The translations under genes were made by a program, and so were the position numbers. 57,998 nucleotides of DNA, taken from Chryseosolibacter indicum. GTDB taxonomy: Bacteria; Bacteroidota; Bacteroidia; Cytophagales; Cyclobacteriaceae. Below are positions 36,382 through 48,100 of this stretch, piece after piece. How positions within the stretch are numbered: position 1 is the stretch's first letter; every line of letters begins with the position of its first letter. The notes beneath the pieces were generated by a model. The model had not been told where the DNA came from and ran no database searches. It was given only the letters and a program-made list of their open reading frames with translations. The stretch is taken from the NCBI RefSeq assembly GCF_018598585.1, contig NZ_JAHESD010000033.1, positions 1 to 57,998 of the forward strand. The letters run 5' to 3'.

Positions 36382-39300
36382 TTAGAGACCGGCATTTAAA
36401 TTTACGTCTTTCACTACCCTGCTGTTGCCTTTAAAGTCGTATACCGTAAACTCAACAGTGCCTTTAGGAATCCGCCACGCCCGAGATGATTGTGAAAGAT
36501 ATCCTGAACCATAATAAAATTCCACCTTGTGTTTAGCACCATTTGCCAGTGTAACAGCGGCATAGCTATCAGATCGTTCAGGGGTATATAAGCTGGAGGC
36601 TCGAGCAACGCTATGCTTATACACCTTGATGCTGTCAATGTTTTGGGTAGCTATAAAATAATCGCTGTTGGCTGTAGAAAGTCTGGCAAGGGCTTTAGCA
36701 TCACCCGGCACATAGAAACCACTTTTAGCACTTGACGATACGCTAAAATTGCCTTTACCGTCGCCCATAAGAACAACACCCGTCAATGCATCATAACGCC
36801 CTGAAAATACTTCATTGCCATAATCGTTACCAATAAGCATTACATCCAGGTTCCCATCTTCATTGATATCTCCTGTTACCAATCCATTAACTGGCGATGT
36901 TTGTGCGGGTAGCGGTAGCGGAGAAACCTTGAACTTACCATTGCCAGTATTTTCGATATAGCTCGATGAAAAATAATTTCCGTCAAGAACAAGCGCATCT
37001 TTTAATTCCTCGGGCTTGAACAATTTATCTAACGTAGTTTTACCATACTGACTGTATCGTGTAAACTGCTTCCTGAACCGTGGGCTTTGTGAATTTATTT
37101 CATCCCAGAAGTGAACCGGATAAAGTTTCCTAACATCACTTGTAAGCGACTCTTTAATGTAACATCCCAATATGGCATCTACGCTTCCGTTTCCATCAAA
37201 GTCTTTTGCAATTATCTTCAATGGCAGGTTGCGATGAACCTGGTACGTATTATTGGTGCCATGGTTACCAACTATGTAGTCAGTGTCGCCATCGTTGTCA
37301 AAATCTCCGCCAACAATACTATTCCACCATCCCGTCAAAGTTTCAAGTCCTGTTCCTGTTATTCGCTTAAAGCCTGACGCTTCATTTTTAAATACAGTAA
37401 CAGCCATGAACTCACCCACTACAATCAGATCGGGTTTACCATCATTGTCATAATCTGTAAACAACGCATCTGTAACCATTCCAACATTTTCTAATTCAGG
37501 CGAAAGCGTTGCTGTTACGTCAGTAAACGAACCGTTATCATTACGTAACAAAATACTCTTTGCCGGATACGGATAACTTCCCGGCACAACCCTGCCACCA
37601 ACAAAAAGATCAAGATCATTGTCTCTATCAAAGTCGGCAGCTCTTACGCAAGAGCCACTTACCCTGCCATCTGGAATGGCTTTAGTATCTAAGGTAAACT
37701 TACCCTTCCCATCATTTCTATAAAGCCTGTCCTGATAGTAGACTGATCCGGGTTCGTGTTCAATGCTTCCGCTTACTACATATAGATCAAGATCATTATC
37801 ATTATCAGCATCAAACAATAACATGCCTTCATCTTCCGACGCAGAAAAACTATTCTTTGGCACTTCTGATTTTACAAACGTTCCATCCATCTTTTGAATA
37901 AAAGCCGAAGTAACATAACCGAAAGAGCCACCAATCAGTACATCTTCAAGTCCATCACCATTTACATCTCCTATGCTTATACCAGGTCCAGATTGTGAAA
38001 ATTTGTGGGGCAACGTACGTTGAATATTAAAGTCGATACGATCATCCTCCTGGTGCTTATAGCGCAAATTTAATTGCTTCGAAACGTCACTAAAGTAACC
38101 AGCATCAGCAACATCGTTTAATGTTGCTTTGCGCGATTGACTATCGTAAGTAATAGTAAGAACCTGGTTGGCACGTATATTTCTTAATTGCTGTAAATTT
38201 CCGTTTGGCCATACAATTGATATGGAATCAACAATGGTAGCATCACCCAATCCAACATGGATTATATCTTCTACTGACGACAAATAACCTCTGGCAACAT
38301 AGTGTTCGAAGCTCTGCATTAACCCTTTGTTATAGTACAAGGTAACTTTGGTACCCAGCGCTTGTTTATTCGGCGAAGGGCCAACCAGTTTAATACGCAT
38401 ATAATGCGTAGTATCGCTTCCTGATCTATCGGTTAATGTATTTTTATAAATGAAAGCTTTATCATTGATATTGTTAACGATGTAATCAAGATCACCATCA
38501 TTATCAAGGTCAGCAAATGCAGCACCATTTGAAAAAGAAGGTTGCGTAAAACCCCATACTTTTGATATGTCAGTGAAAGTCAGATCGCCATTATTCTTAA
38601 AGGCATAATTAGAAATCTTTATAACAGGAATAGAATCAATCAGGTTTGAAATCTTCACAAACCGCTCAACATCATTTCTATAATTAGAGAAATCTTTATC
38701 AGTAATGTCCTTAGGAAATCCATTGGTAACCAGGAGATCTTTATATCCATCATTGTCAAAATCAGCAAAAAGCGGAGCCCAGCTCCATTCCGTTTGGTGA
38801 ATGCCTGCCAGTTGTCCGATCTCACTAAACTTAATACCCTTATTCAATCCGTTATTAACATGAAGCATGTTTCTCACATACTGATACTCATAGCCATATC
38901 GCTCATTGTTGATATTATTAAGATAGCTCTTGTTATTAATAGTAGATTTCTTCCTGCTGTTTGTTTCAGGAAGCATGTCTAAAGTAACAATATCAGTAAG
39001 TCCATCGTTATTGAAATCCGCCGCATCATTTCCCATGGAAGAATGACTTTGGTGCGCTATCTTAGTAGGACTCTCGTTTCTGAAAGTACCATTGCCATTA
39101 TTAATGTAAAGAATGTCGTTCGAGAGGAAGTCGTTAGAAACGTAAATATCGGGCCATCCATCTGCATTAAAATCAGCCATTGCAAGACCTAACCCATAGC
39201 CTTCATAAACTATACCAGCCTCCTTTGTAACATTAGTAAATGTATCATTACCGTTGTTCCGATAAAGCCTATCGTTGTTAGGCGAACTACCATCTACAAT

Positions 39301-39921
39301 TTTAATTCTATAATCAGAGGGAGACTTTCTGAGATGTTGGTTGGTAAGTACGTAAAGATCAAGATCGCCATCCAGGTCGTAATCGAAAAATGCAGCCATC
39401 GTGCTGTACCCGGAATCAGCAATACCATACTGCTCGGCTACTTCTTCAAAAACAGGCACATTGTCTTTCAGTCCCTTATTCAAAAAAAGCATATTCTTCC
39501 GCAAAGAAGAATCAGGACTCATTGTAGTGGTTACATAAATATCTTTCCATCCATCATTGTTGATATCTACTACAACAGCTCCTGAGTTCCATCGACCATC
39601 CGTTATTTTAATACCCGACTTCTCGCTTATATTCTCAAATTTTAAGTTACCCTTATTAAGATAAAGTTCATTGGGAACCTGGTTTCCAGTGAAAAAGATA
39701 TCCTGCAAGCCATCATTATTGAAATCAGCAACAGCAACCCCACCCCCATTGTATAAGTACTCCTCAGTTAAAATATTAAACGAATCACTCTCTGTTATTA
39801 CGTTATTAAAATTAATTCCAGTCTCCCCCGCTGGGAGCAATTCAAAAAGTGTTTGCGAAGGCTTTTTACAACTTACAATAAGGATTGATACCACTAATAA
39901 CCAATACTGCTGTGATCTCAT
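36382..39921 (-). CDS. Large FG-GAP/VCBS lipoprotein with ASPIC/UnbV domain (second of the operon)
   Basis: 1179 residues from the ATG at 39921, which gives a compact lipoprotein signal (MRSQQYWLLVVSILIVSC, Cys18); an ATG at 39945 would add eight residues. Many propeller blades with DxNxDG loops follow (VADFNNDGLQDIFF, DINNDGWKDIYV, DFNADGWPDIYV, DLDNDGDLDYIV). An ASPIC/UnbV module is at about 525-600 (YVARGYLSSVEDIIHVGLGD, DSISIVWPNG), and a second propeller set completes the chain. The length of 1,100-1,200 is typical of these Bacteroidota surface proteins, whose function is not established. It is about 30% similar by eye in layout to the preceding gene and follows it by 36 nt, so the two look like diverged duplicates. 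Confidence 0.9.
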   Translation of the reverse strand: MRSQQYWLLVVSILIVSCKKPSQTLFELLPAGETGINFNNVITESDSFNILTEEYLYNGGGVAVADFNNDGLQDIFFTGNQVPNELYLNKGNLKFENISEKSGIKITDGRWNSGAVVVDINNDGWKDIYVTTTMSPDSSLRKNMLFLNKGLKDNVPVFEEVAEQYGIADSGYSTMAAFFDYDLDGDLDLYVLTNQHLRKSPSDYRIKIVDGSSPNNDRLYRNNGNDTFTNVTKEAGIVYEGYGLGLAMADFNADGWPDIYVSNDFLSNDILYINNGNGTFRNESPTKIAHQSHSSMGNDAADFNNDGLTDIVTLDMLPETNSRKKSTINNKSYLNNINNERYGYEYQYVRNMLHVNNGLNKGIKFSEIGQLAGIHQTEWSWAPLFADFDNDGYKDLLVTNGFPKDITDKDFSNYRNDVERFVKISNLIDSIPVIKISNYAFKNNGDLTFTDISKVWGFTQPSFSNGAAFADLDNDGDLDYIVNNINDKAFIYKNTLTDRSGSDTTHYMRIKLVGPSPNKQALGTKVTLYYNKGLMQSFEHYVARGYLSSVEDIIHVGLGDATIVDSISIVWPNGNLQQLRNIRANQVLTITYDSQSRKATLNDVADAGYFSDVSKQLNLRYKHQEDDRIDFNIQRTLPHKFSQSGPGISIGDVNGDGLEDVLIGGSFGYVTSAFIQKMDGTFVKSEVPKNSFSASEDEGMLLFDADNDNDLDLYVVSGSIEHEPGSVYYQDRLYRNDGKGKFTLDTKAIPDGRVSGSCVRAADFDRDNDLDLFVGGRVVPGSYPYPAKSILLRNDNGSFTDVTATLSPELENVGMVTDALFTDYDNDGKPDLIVVGEFMAVTVFKNEASGFKRITGTGLETLTGWWNSIVGGDFDNDGDTDYIVGNHGTNNTYQVHRNLPLKIIAKDFDGNGSVDAILGCYIKESLTSDVRKLYPVHFWDEINSQSPRFRKQFTRYSQYGKTTLDKLFKPEELKDALVLDGNYFSSSYIENTGNGKFKVSPLPLPAQTSPVNGLVTGDINEDGNLDVMLIGNDYGNEVFSGRYDALTGVVLMGDGKGNFSVSSSAKSGFYVPGDAKALARLSTANSDYFIATQNIDSIKVYKHSVARASSLYTPERSDSYAAVTLANGAKHKVEFYYGSGYLSQSSRAWRIPKGTVEFTVYDFKGNSRVVKDVNLNAGL

Positions 39922-39957
39922 AATATAAAATGCGCCTAATTTCATGGATACGTATTG

Positions 39958-42900
39958 TTATTTATTCAAGACAGGATTAGATCTTTTAAACACCTTTACA
40001 GGACTATTATTAATACCAACCAAAATTGCCTTTTCTGTCCCTGAAGTAACTATTTTCAAATCCCTTACTTCCCCTTTTATATTGATACCAGTTTCCTCAG
40101 GAGTAAGATATCTAAATCCGCCCTTACCATCTCCTTTTAGAAAAACACCATGATTAGCATCTTGTCGTCCTACCTCTGGCTTCAACCCATATATATTTCC
40201 GCAAAGAAGTAAGTCGAGATTATTGTCCGAATCCAAATCCTCCGCTACAATTGCCATTACAGGCGATACTTGAGCTTGTATTGGTAACGCTTCAATTCTA
40301 ATTCGTGAATTCCCTTCGTTCCAAAGAACTGCACTTCTGAGATCAACCACTTTATAGGCATCTGCTGCCTGTCGTTGCTCTGGTTTAAAAAGCATTTCGT
40401 ATGTTTTACCTGCATAATCTTCATAACGAATAGAATTCTTCTTCAATTGAGGTAATTGAGCCGTCATATCCATTTTTGAAGCAAACGGATAAGGCGTATT
40501 TTCCAAAGGTGGATACCAGTTTATAATAAACTCACTCTTTCCATTCTGATCGAAATCCTTTACATACATAGTTATCGGTCTGCTTTTCGATGCTCTGAAT
40601 TTTGAATTCAGCCCCCAATTACCCAATATATATTCATCTTTTCCATCTCCATTAATATCTCCTTTTTCTATTGAAGTCCACCATCCCTCTGAATCAGGAA
40701 GTTTAGTCGGTGCTTCAATAGCATTACCTGTGTTATGACAAACCATAACCGGCAACCATTCACCAACCACAATGAGATCTTTCTTGGCATCTCCATTGAA
40801 ATCACTCCAAACAGCAGCTGTAACCATCCCTACACCTGCCAATTCAAAAGGAGTTATATTAGTCCAATTACGACCTCCCTCATTACGAAGCAAAAAGCTT
40901 CTTGGTTTTAGTCCATAGTTGCCTGGCACAATTCTTCCGCCAATAAACAAATCTGCATCACCATCATTATCAAAATCCTCAGCCACAATACACGAAAAAT
41001 TACCAATAGCGCGGGGGACATTTTCCTGCATTTTCTTCAGTTTTCCTTTTCCGTCATTCTGATAGTAACGCAACATATGCGCGTTTATTCCCCTGTTGAA
41101 TTCATTACCTCCGGAGCCTATTAAAACATCCAAATCGCCATCCTTATCCAGATCAATGAAAATGCCACACGTACTTTCATAAGTAGAATCAGAGAGCAAT
41201 ACAGATTGAACACTCTGTTTAAACTGACCATTCCTTTGTTGAAAGTAGAGCTTGTCAGGATCACCATACGCACCTAGCACCATAAAATCTTCCATTTGAT
41301 CTCCATTAAGATCACCTTTCAAAATTTTCGGACTCTCTGTAGAAACTTTTCTTAATAGAAGGCGCTCGTAATCAAAGTCATTAAAGTTATTCTCTTTATG
41401 CCTATAATCTCCAATTAAAGATTTCTCAGTTTCATCACTAAACAACACAGGCTTTTTGATCTCATCCTTTTGAAAAAAACGATCAGCCTTTGCGTGATCT
41501 AACGTTAATCTCTGATTGCTTTTTACATTATAAATTACCTGCCCCTTTTTATCAGGCCATATAACCTGTAAAGAGTCAACTGTTTCTACTTTGCCGAGGC
41601 CAAAAAGTAATTGTGGTTCTATAGAACTCTGATACCCCCTAACATTAAAGTTTTCAAGAACCTGAACATAGCCTTTCGAAAACACTTTTACTTTTGCACC
41701 TATTCCATAATAATTTTTAGATGGGCCTTTTAATGCAACTTTCAGATAGTTTTTCTTTTGTGTATTATTTCTATAGATATGAGAAGGCATATTTAGATTA
41801 TTAACAACGAGATCTAAATCTCCATCTCCATCCAGGTCACCATAAGCAGCTCCGTTACTAAACGATGGTTCCCCTAGCCCTAAAGAGTCCGCGTTGCTGC
41901 TAAACACCAGGTTCTTTTTATTGATAAAAGCGTAATTTGGAATCTTGGTAGACGGAAGTTGCTCAAGAAGGTCCGTGTAATCAAACTTTCCTTTCTCCCT
42001 TACTATGCGTTTTACGTTATCTTTATCTGTGATGAAATCAACAAAATCCATTGAAGTGATGTCCTTGTAGATTCCGTTTGAAATAAATACATCCTTCCAT
42101 CCATCGTTATTCATGTCGAACATAAGCGCACCCCAACTCCAATCCGTTGCCGCCATATTCGTTAAAAAAGCTAACTCCTGAAAATTACCCTGACCATTAT
42201 TAACATGAAGACAATTTTGAAGAAGCTGATAATGATAACTTGACCGAACACGTAACTCCTTGATATTCGTTTCTTCGAAACGTATCATTGTTTTGAGGCG
42301 TTTATTATCGCCAGGCAACATTTCAGTTGTAAATATCTCAGGAGCTTCATCATTGTTTAAATCCGCCACATCAGCTCCCATACTAGAACCTGAGATCACC
42401 TCTGTACGACTAATTATTTCCTCAGAAAATTTACCGTTCCCTAAATTGATATACAGATAATCCCTTTCCCAAAAATCATTACTGATATAAATATCCGGAT
42501 ATGAATCGCCGTTGATGTCTCCAACTGAAACGCCCAAACCAAAACCAATAGCACTTTCATAAATGCCAGCTTCTTTGCTAACATTAGTAAATACGCCGTT
42601 ATCATTCCTCAACAACTTATCCCCGCCGTCTGCATTTACTACCTCCCTGGACACATAGAATTGTTCAACCCTATCAATGGATTTAAAGCTATTATTTAAT
42701 ATATAGCAATCAAGATCACCATCCTGATCATAGTCAAAAAAAGAGGCATGTGTAGAATACCCCTTATCATTCAATCCAAACTCAGCCGCACGTTCGGAAA
42801 AGGTGAGGTCACCATTGTTAATAAATAATTCATTTTCCTTGTTTGCTCCTTTTACATCTCCAGAATTGCAGACGTAAATGTCGAGCAAGCCATCTCCATT

Positions 42901-43266
42901 AACATCAGCCATTGCAACACCTGTGCTCCAACTTTTTGTTCCACCAACACCTGCGAGGTCTGTAACATCATCAAATACAAAGTTTCCTTTATTCAGAAAG
43001 AGTTTATTCTTTCCTTGATTAGAAGTAAAATAAATATCCGGTAACGAATCGTTATTAATGTCGCCAATAGCAATACCACCTCCGTTATAGAAATTACGGT
43101 ATGTAAAGACATTAAACTCCTTTGTGTCTTCAACACTATTGGTAAACGAAACATTAGTATCCTCAGGAGAAAGGAGAGTAAATAATTTTTCCGGGTTATT
43201 CTTCCTGTTGCAACTTATGAGTAAAAGCGAGAAGAAAATTGGGAGGCAGTAAGAGAAAGTTCTCAT
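39958..43266 (-). CDS. Large FG-GAP/VCBS lipoprotein with ASPIC/UnbV domain (first of the operon)
   Basis: 1102 residues. The lipoprotein signal ends FFSLLLISC (Cys19) followed by NRKNN. Propeller blades carry IGDINNDSLPDIYF, MADVNGDGLLDIYV, FFDYDQDGDLDCYI and FDMNNDGWKDVFI. The UnbV-type module (about 500-590) has FNVRGYQSSIEPQLLFGLGK and DSLQVIWPDK. The architecture is the same as in the next gene. Repeats with calcium-loop residues suggest a rigid surface binding platform. A -7 box is found just upstream and a terminator separates it from the SusD gene, so the FG-GAP genes may form their own transcript. Confidence 0.9.
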   Translation of the reverse strand: MRTFSYCLPIFFSLLLISCNRKNNPEKLFTLLSPEDTNVSFTNSVEDTKEFNVFTYRNFYNGGGIAIGDINNDSLPDIYFTSNQGKNKLFLNKGNFVFDDVTDLAGVGGTKSWSTGVAMADVNGDGLLDIYVCNSGDVKGANKENELFINNGDLTFSERAAEFGLNDKGYSTHASFFDYDQDGDLDCYILNNSFKSIDRVEQFYVSREVVNADGGDKLLRNDNGVFTNVSKEAGIYESAIGFGLGVSVGDINGDSYPDIYISNDFWERDYLYINLGNGKFSEEIISRTEVISGSSMGADVADLNNDEAPEIFTTEMLPGDNKRLKTMIRFEETNIKELRVRSSYHYQLLQNCLHVNNGQGNFQELAFLTNMAATDWSWGALMFDMNNDGWKDVFISNGIYKDITSMDFVDFITDKDNVKRIVREKGKFDYTDLLEQLPSTKIPNYAFINKKNLVFSSNADSLGLGEPSFSNGAAYGDLDGDGDLDLVVNNLNMPSHIYRNNTQKKNYLKVALKGPSKNYYGIGAKVKVFSKGYVQVLENFNVRGYQSSIEPQLLFGLGKVETVDSLQVIWPDKKGQVIYNVKSNQRLTLDHAKADRFFQKDEIKKPVLFSDETEKSLIGDYRHKENNFNDFDYERLLLRKVSTESPKILKGDLNGDQMEDFMVLGAYGDPDKLYFQQRNGQFKQSVQSVLLSDSTYESTCGIFIDLDKDGDLDVLIGSGGNEFNRGINAHMLRYYQNDGKGKLKKMQENVPRAIGNFSCIVAEDFDNDGDADLFIGGRIVPGNYGLKPRSFLLRNEGGRNWTNITPFELAGVGMVTAAVWSDFNGDAKKDLIVVGEWLPVMVCHNTGNAIEAPTKLPDSEGWWTSIEKGDINGDGKDEYILGNWGLNSKFRASKSRPITMYVKDFDQNGKSEFIINWYPPLENTPYPFASKMDMTAQLPQLKKNSIRYEDYAGKTYEMLFKPEQRQAADAYKVVDLRSAVLWNEGNSRIRIEALPIQAQVSPVMAIVAEDLDSDNNLDLLLCGNIYGLKPEVGRQDANHGVFLKGDGKGGFRYLTPEETGINIKGEVRDLKIVTSGTEKAILVGINNSPVKVFKRSNPVLNK

Positions 43267-43289
43267 GAAGGTAGTTAGGCTTAGAATTA

Positions 43290-43319
43290 CAAAGATAAGT
43301 AAGTTCGAATGCTTAAAAA
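43290..43319 (-). promoter_or_regulatory. Candidate promoter of the FG-GAP operon
   Basis: On the minus strand TATCTTTG (43290-43297) matches TAnnTTTG, 24 nt before the ATG at 43266. A T4 run at 43316-43319 stands at the -33 position, 18 bases upstream, one base off TTTG. Confidence 0.45.
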
Positions 43320-43370
43320 TCTAGTCCGCTTATAATTTAATAATCATCAAGGAGCTATAAAATCTACAAT

Positions 43371-43397
43371 AAAAAGAGGCAGGTGTTTTCCTGCCTC
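43371..43397 (-). terminator. Terminator after the SusD gene
   Basis: Minus-strand GAGGCAGG pairs with CCTGCCTC around AAAACA, followed by TTTTT. It lies about 30 nt after the SusD stop and before the FG-GAP promoter. Confidence 0.85.
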
Positions 43398-43426
43398 CTT
43401 CTATTTGACTATTATAGGCTTCTATT

Positions 43427-45166
43427 TTACCAAGGATCGTTCTGCTTCAAAATCCGCTCTCCGTTTAGCGTGTTCGCCTCAATTTGTGCTTGGGGAATTG
43501 GATACCATCTGTGCTTAACATTATCATAAGCATCTGCATCTGAATAATATGTCCTTGACGCTTTTGTTTTATTTACAAACTTATTCAAGACATCAGCTGC
43601 AACTCCCCATCTTCTTAAATCAAAAAGTCTGTGTCCTTCTAAAGCAAGTTCCAGCCTTCTTTCCATACGTACTGCATTTTTTGCGAACTCCGGGCCATTA
43701 GCTACAAATGTACCTGTTGGATAAGGTTCTACCTTATACTTAGCCCATGTTATTGCAGGATTGTCTATATCTGTAGTTATAACTGCAGCACCAGTTATAT
43801 CATCTGATGCAGGACCTTGAGCACATGCACCAGCACGCGTTCTAATCAGGTTCACAAGTTCTTCAGCACGATTTAGATTTCCCAGTATCACTTCCGCCTC
43901 GGCTAATAATAACATTGCATCCGCTAATCTTATAATAGGGTAATTTATACCGTTGTACGCGTTATTATTCCATCCTCCGCTGGATGTTCCATCAGTTTTA
44001 TAATGAATGTGCTTTTTAGAGCTGTAAGGACCAGAGAAGGTTCTATCCCTTATCCAATTGGGAGCATGAACACCCCAATCTAGAAATGGCACTCCATCTC
44101 TACCGATCGTAAGATCAATACGAGGATCGACAAAATCTGAAGTCGCGTTTAAATCAGCGTCGTCAGAAGTATCAAAATCAGTGTCGGGTAAACCATTTGC
44201 GTCAACTTTAAATGCATTAACAAGATCTTGAGATGGCTGATGAAATCCGCAGCACCCAAATTGAGGCCCCGCAGGGAATGCTAATTGATTTAGCCAGTTA
44301 GCATTACGCGAATTACCACCATCATTAGTAGATGCCTGTACGCTAAACAGAACCTCCTCATGATTTTCTCCTGGCACCTGGAAAACATCTTTTAAACAAG
44401 GTGCTAATTTTTTAGCATTTACCACAATATCGAGTTGCTCTTTAGCTTTTGTAGCTATCGCGGCATCAACATTGTCTTGATAAAGATACATCTTCCCTAG
44501 AAAAGCACGGGCAGCAAACCTGTCAACTCTTCCTCGCTCCTTTTGTGTTTCCGGAAGCAGAGGTATAGAAGCTTCTACATCTGCAATTGCATTAGCCAAT
44601 GGAGTAACACCAACGTTGGATTTTATATAGTTTTCACCATCAGCTTCTGTGAAATAAGGTACGTTCCCCCAAACTTTATACAATTCAAAGTGATAGTATG
44701 CACGTAAAAAACGGGCCTCACCTTCAATAGTCTTTTGTTTATCCCCTGCAATACCGTCTGTTTGAGACATCAGTTTAAGTGTGTTATTAGCACGTTTAAC
44801 ACCCTCATAGGATTGCACCCACTTATCATTCATGATAGCATTGCCAGCAGACCATTGGTATATCTCCAACTGAGTAATTTCAGGAAAATCTGTTTGCTCA
44901 GATCCCTTGTATGCGTCATCCGTGGGAACACTACCTAGAATCCAATTCCATGGATTTGCACTCCAAGTATTATTGTTGTCGAGGTTCATACCATCGAGGA
45001 GACTATATGCACCAATTAGCGCTGCATCTACTCCATCCTCGCTTTTCAACGTTTCTTCGCTCAGAAAACCTTGAGGCTTCTCATCAAGAAACGAACTACT
45101 ACATGCTCCACCAATGGCAAGAGCAAGTATTATAAAAGAGCTGTATATTAAATATTTTCTTTTCAT
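43427..45166 (-). CDS. SusD/RagB-like substrate-binding lipoprotein
   Basis: 579 residues from the ATG at 45166, which begins the signal peptide MKRKYLIYSSFIILALAIGG then AC. The longer open frame to 45199 would overlap the SusC gene and prepend polar residues, so I reject that start. SSSFLDEKPQGFLSEETL after the lipid Cys is typical, as are ARFLRAYYHFELYKVWGNVP (the SusD TPR core) and the C-terminal RRLELALEGHRLFDLRRWG. It captures the substrate for the SusC encoded 19 nt upstream. The substrate is unknown; the linked FG-GAP lipoproteins give no enzymatic clue. Confidence 0.94.
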   Translation of the reverse strand: MKRKYLIYSSFIILALAIGGACSSSFLDEKPQGFLSEETLKSEDGVDAALIGAYSLLDGMNLDNNNTWSANPWNWILGSVPTDDAYKGSEQTDFPEITQLEIYQWSAGNAIMNDKWVQSYEGVKRANNTLKLMSQTDGIAGDKQKTIEGEARFLRAYYHFELYKVWGNVPYFTEADGENYIKSNVGVTPLANAIADVEASIPLLPETQKERGRVDRFAARAFLGKMYLYQDNVDAAIATKAKEQLDIVVNAKKLAPCLKDVFQVPGENHEEVLFSVQASTNDGGNSRNANWLNQLAFPAGPQFGCCGFHQPSQDLVNAFKVDANGLPDTDFDTSDDADLNATSDFVDPRIDLTIGRDGVPFLDWGVHAPNWIRDRTFSGPYSSKKHIHYKTDGTSSGGWNNNAYNGINYPIIRLADAMLLLAEAEVILGNLNRAEELVNLIRTRAGACAQGPASDDITGAAVITTDIDNPAITWAKYKVEPYPTGTFVANGPEFAKNAVRMERRLELALEGHRLFDLRRWGVAADVLNKFVNKTKASRTYYSDADAYDNVKHRWYPIPQAQIEANTLNGERILKQNDPW

Positions 45167-45185
45167 GTCTGTTTTACGATTAAGG

Positions 45186-48100
45186 CTAGAATCTTGCATT
45201 TACACCTATAATAAATGACCTTGATGATGGATAGTTACCAAGATCATAACCGGTCCATCCGTCATTTTGATTTTGACCATCTACATTTACACCAATATTA
45301 ACGTTGGAGAGGGCAGGATCAAGGCCACTGTAGCCAGTAATTGTAAATAAGTTTTGTGTTTGCACATAGAATCTCAATGATTGAATGCCAAAAGAACGTC
45401 CAGTTGGAAGAGTGTATCCAAGGGTAACATTTTGTGCCCTTAAATAGGAACCATCTTCAACATAGGCTGTACTAGATTGGCTAGCAAAAGTGTCAGATCC
45501 ATCTAATTTAGGTAATGACCCTCCCGGATTTGATTCAGACCATGAATCCGTAAGAACTTCTTTACTTACGTTAGAATTAAACTGTCCAAAATGTGTAAAT
45601 AATCTATTATAGTTATAGATATCGTTTCCTATAGACGCGTATAAGAACATAGTAAAATCAAAATTCTTATAGTTTAATCCTAATGTTAACCCCAAAGTAA
45701 GGTCAGGGTGAGGATTGCCTATAACTCCTAAATCATCACCATTGATTCTACCGTCCTTATTGATATCTTTCCTTCTATATCTCCCGATGGCCTGGCCAGT
45801 TTGATACTCTGAACTAGCATCTCCATCAGCAGCATCTGCGGCATCCAACTCGGCTTGACTTTGGAAAATTCCATCATTTGTATATCCATAAAAGCTAGAA
45901 ATAGGATAACCTACCCTCCATACGTTTACTTCTCCGAATCGCTTGTCTATACCTGCAGGAAAAACAGATGTTGCTTCTCCATCAAGTTTAGTGATTTCAT
46001 TTCTGTAATGCGATAAATTAAGAGAAGCATTAAATCCAAGGTCACCTGTAATGTTTCCACGGTAATTGATGCCTAAATCCCAACCTGTGTTTTCCATTGA
46101 AGCAACGTTCCTGTAAGAAGGAAACGCATTTCCGGCAGCTCCTGCAAAAGGAGGATTATAGATTAGATCATCTATTGTACGCTTATACACATCAAATACG
46201 AGTCCGATTTTTCCATCAAGTATAGAAGCGTCTAATCCTATATTCATAGATGTATTCTCTTCCCATTTAATATCCGGGTTTCCATATCTATACAGAGTAT
46301 AACCACGGGTTAGTGTATTGCCACCACCGATTGCATATCCTGCATCAGAAACAGTTCTTCCTCCGTATTGATTGTAGGCATTGTAAGCAGTTGGAATGTT
46401 TTGATTACCTGTGATACCCCATCCTGCTCTTAACTTTAAATCACTTAGGAACGTTAGGTTTTGCATGAATGCTTCATTGGAAATCCTCCATCCGACACTT
46501 GCTGCTGGAAATACACCCCAACGATTGTCTTCAAGAAAATCTGAGGTTCCATCCCTGCGCAGTGTGAAGCTTACCAAGTACTTATCATTATACTCATAAT
46601 CTAACTTCCCAAACATTGATGCTAGCGACACAACGCGCTTATTACTTGACAAACTGTTAAAAGTTGAATACGTAAGATTCAAATATCTTACAGGGAGATC
46701 AATAAATTGAAGATTATCTACCTGGGCTTGATTTTGTCTAAAGTTGTTCTGTACAGCTTCATACCCACCTAAAATTCTTAGATTATGAACATCAGCAAAC
46801 TTCTTGTTGAACTCAAGTGTGTTAGTCCATACCCAATTGAAGTTAGTCTGATATCTTTCCTGGTAACTATTACTGCTATTAACTTCTCTATCTTCGTATC
46901 GAGGAAAGTTTGCTTGAGGTAAGAAGTTATTACGGAAGTCAGCACTAAAACTAGTTCTAAACTTAAGAGCCTCTATAATTTTATACTCTCCGAATACATT
47001 TCCTAAGATCCGAAGATCTTCATTTTTATCATTTTCATTAAGTTTAGCAAATGCTACAGGATTTTTAGCATTAGAAAAGCCATTGGTCTTTGCACCAGCA
47101 TAATTACCAGCAATATCATAAACTGGAACTATTGTATTCATCAACACAGTTTGTGTGATGGTGTTTTGTTCATTTCCATTACCGCCTTGTTGATCTACCT
47201 GTTCAGATCGAGAAAGGGATAGGGATTGGCCGATTGTGATTTTCTTACCAGGTGTAAATCTACTATTTAATCTAGCTGAGTATCTTTTAAAGTATGTATA
47301 ATCCATTGTTCCTTGTTGGTTCATATAACCAATCGAAGCACTAAAGGTAGCGTTCTCACTTCCGCCGGATAAGCCGATATTATGCTCTGTGATAGGTGCA
47401 GGACTGAACACTGCATCCCACCAATCAGTTCCAGATGCATTTGATCGCATGATCAAATTATCAGGATAGTTATATGCACTCTCATCAACATTAGTTGCAG
47501 GCACCATCACGTCGTCAGCTTTGTCTGCTGTTCCCCTATCATCTGTTGCTGTTGGAAAAAAATAAGTTGGAATAACCGGATTATTTGCGTCGCCGCCATA
47601 GAAATGGACCATATTAGGATTTTTAGCAATTTGCACGCGGGCAAAATCCCTAGGGTCTTTAATCAAAATGTCATTGTATCCTTTAACAGGTGTTTGGATA
47701 CCAACATACCCATCATATGTCACTTGAAGCTTGCCTGCTTTACCTTGTTTAGTTGTAATAATAATTACTCCTGCATTAGCACGAGCACCGTAAATTGAAG
47801 CTGAGGATGCATCCTTAAGAATTTGCATTGTCTCAATGTCATTCGGATTTAATCCTGCTAAGGCCTTATCTCCCTGAATCTGTACCCCATCAATAATGAC
47901 AAGAGGATCATTATTCCCTGATATGGAACTGATACCACGAATACGAATGTTAGAACCCTCGCCCGGTTGACCGGAGGTAGATACAGTAATACCAGGAGCC
48001 CTACCAGCTAATTTTTGACCAAATGTGGGAGCGCGGACGGTGTTCAATTCACTTGCGTCAACAACAGCTACCGCTCCGGTGATATCGCGCTTCCTCTGTT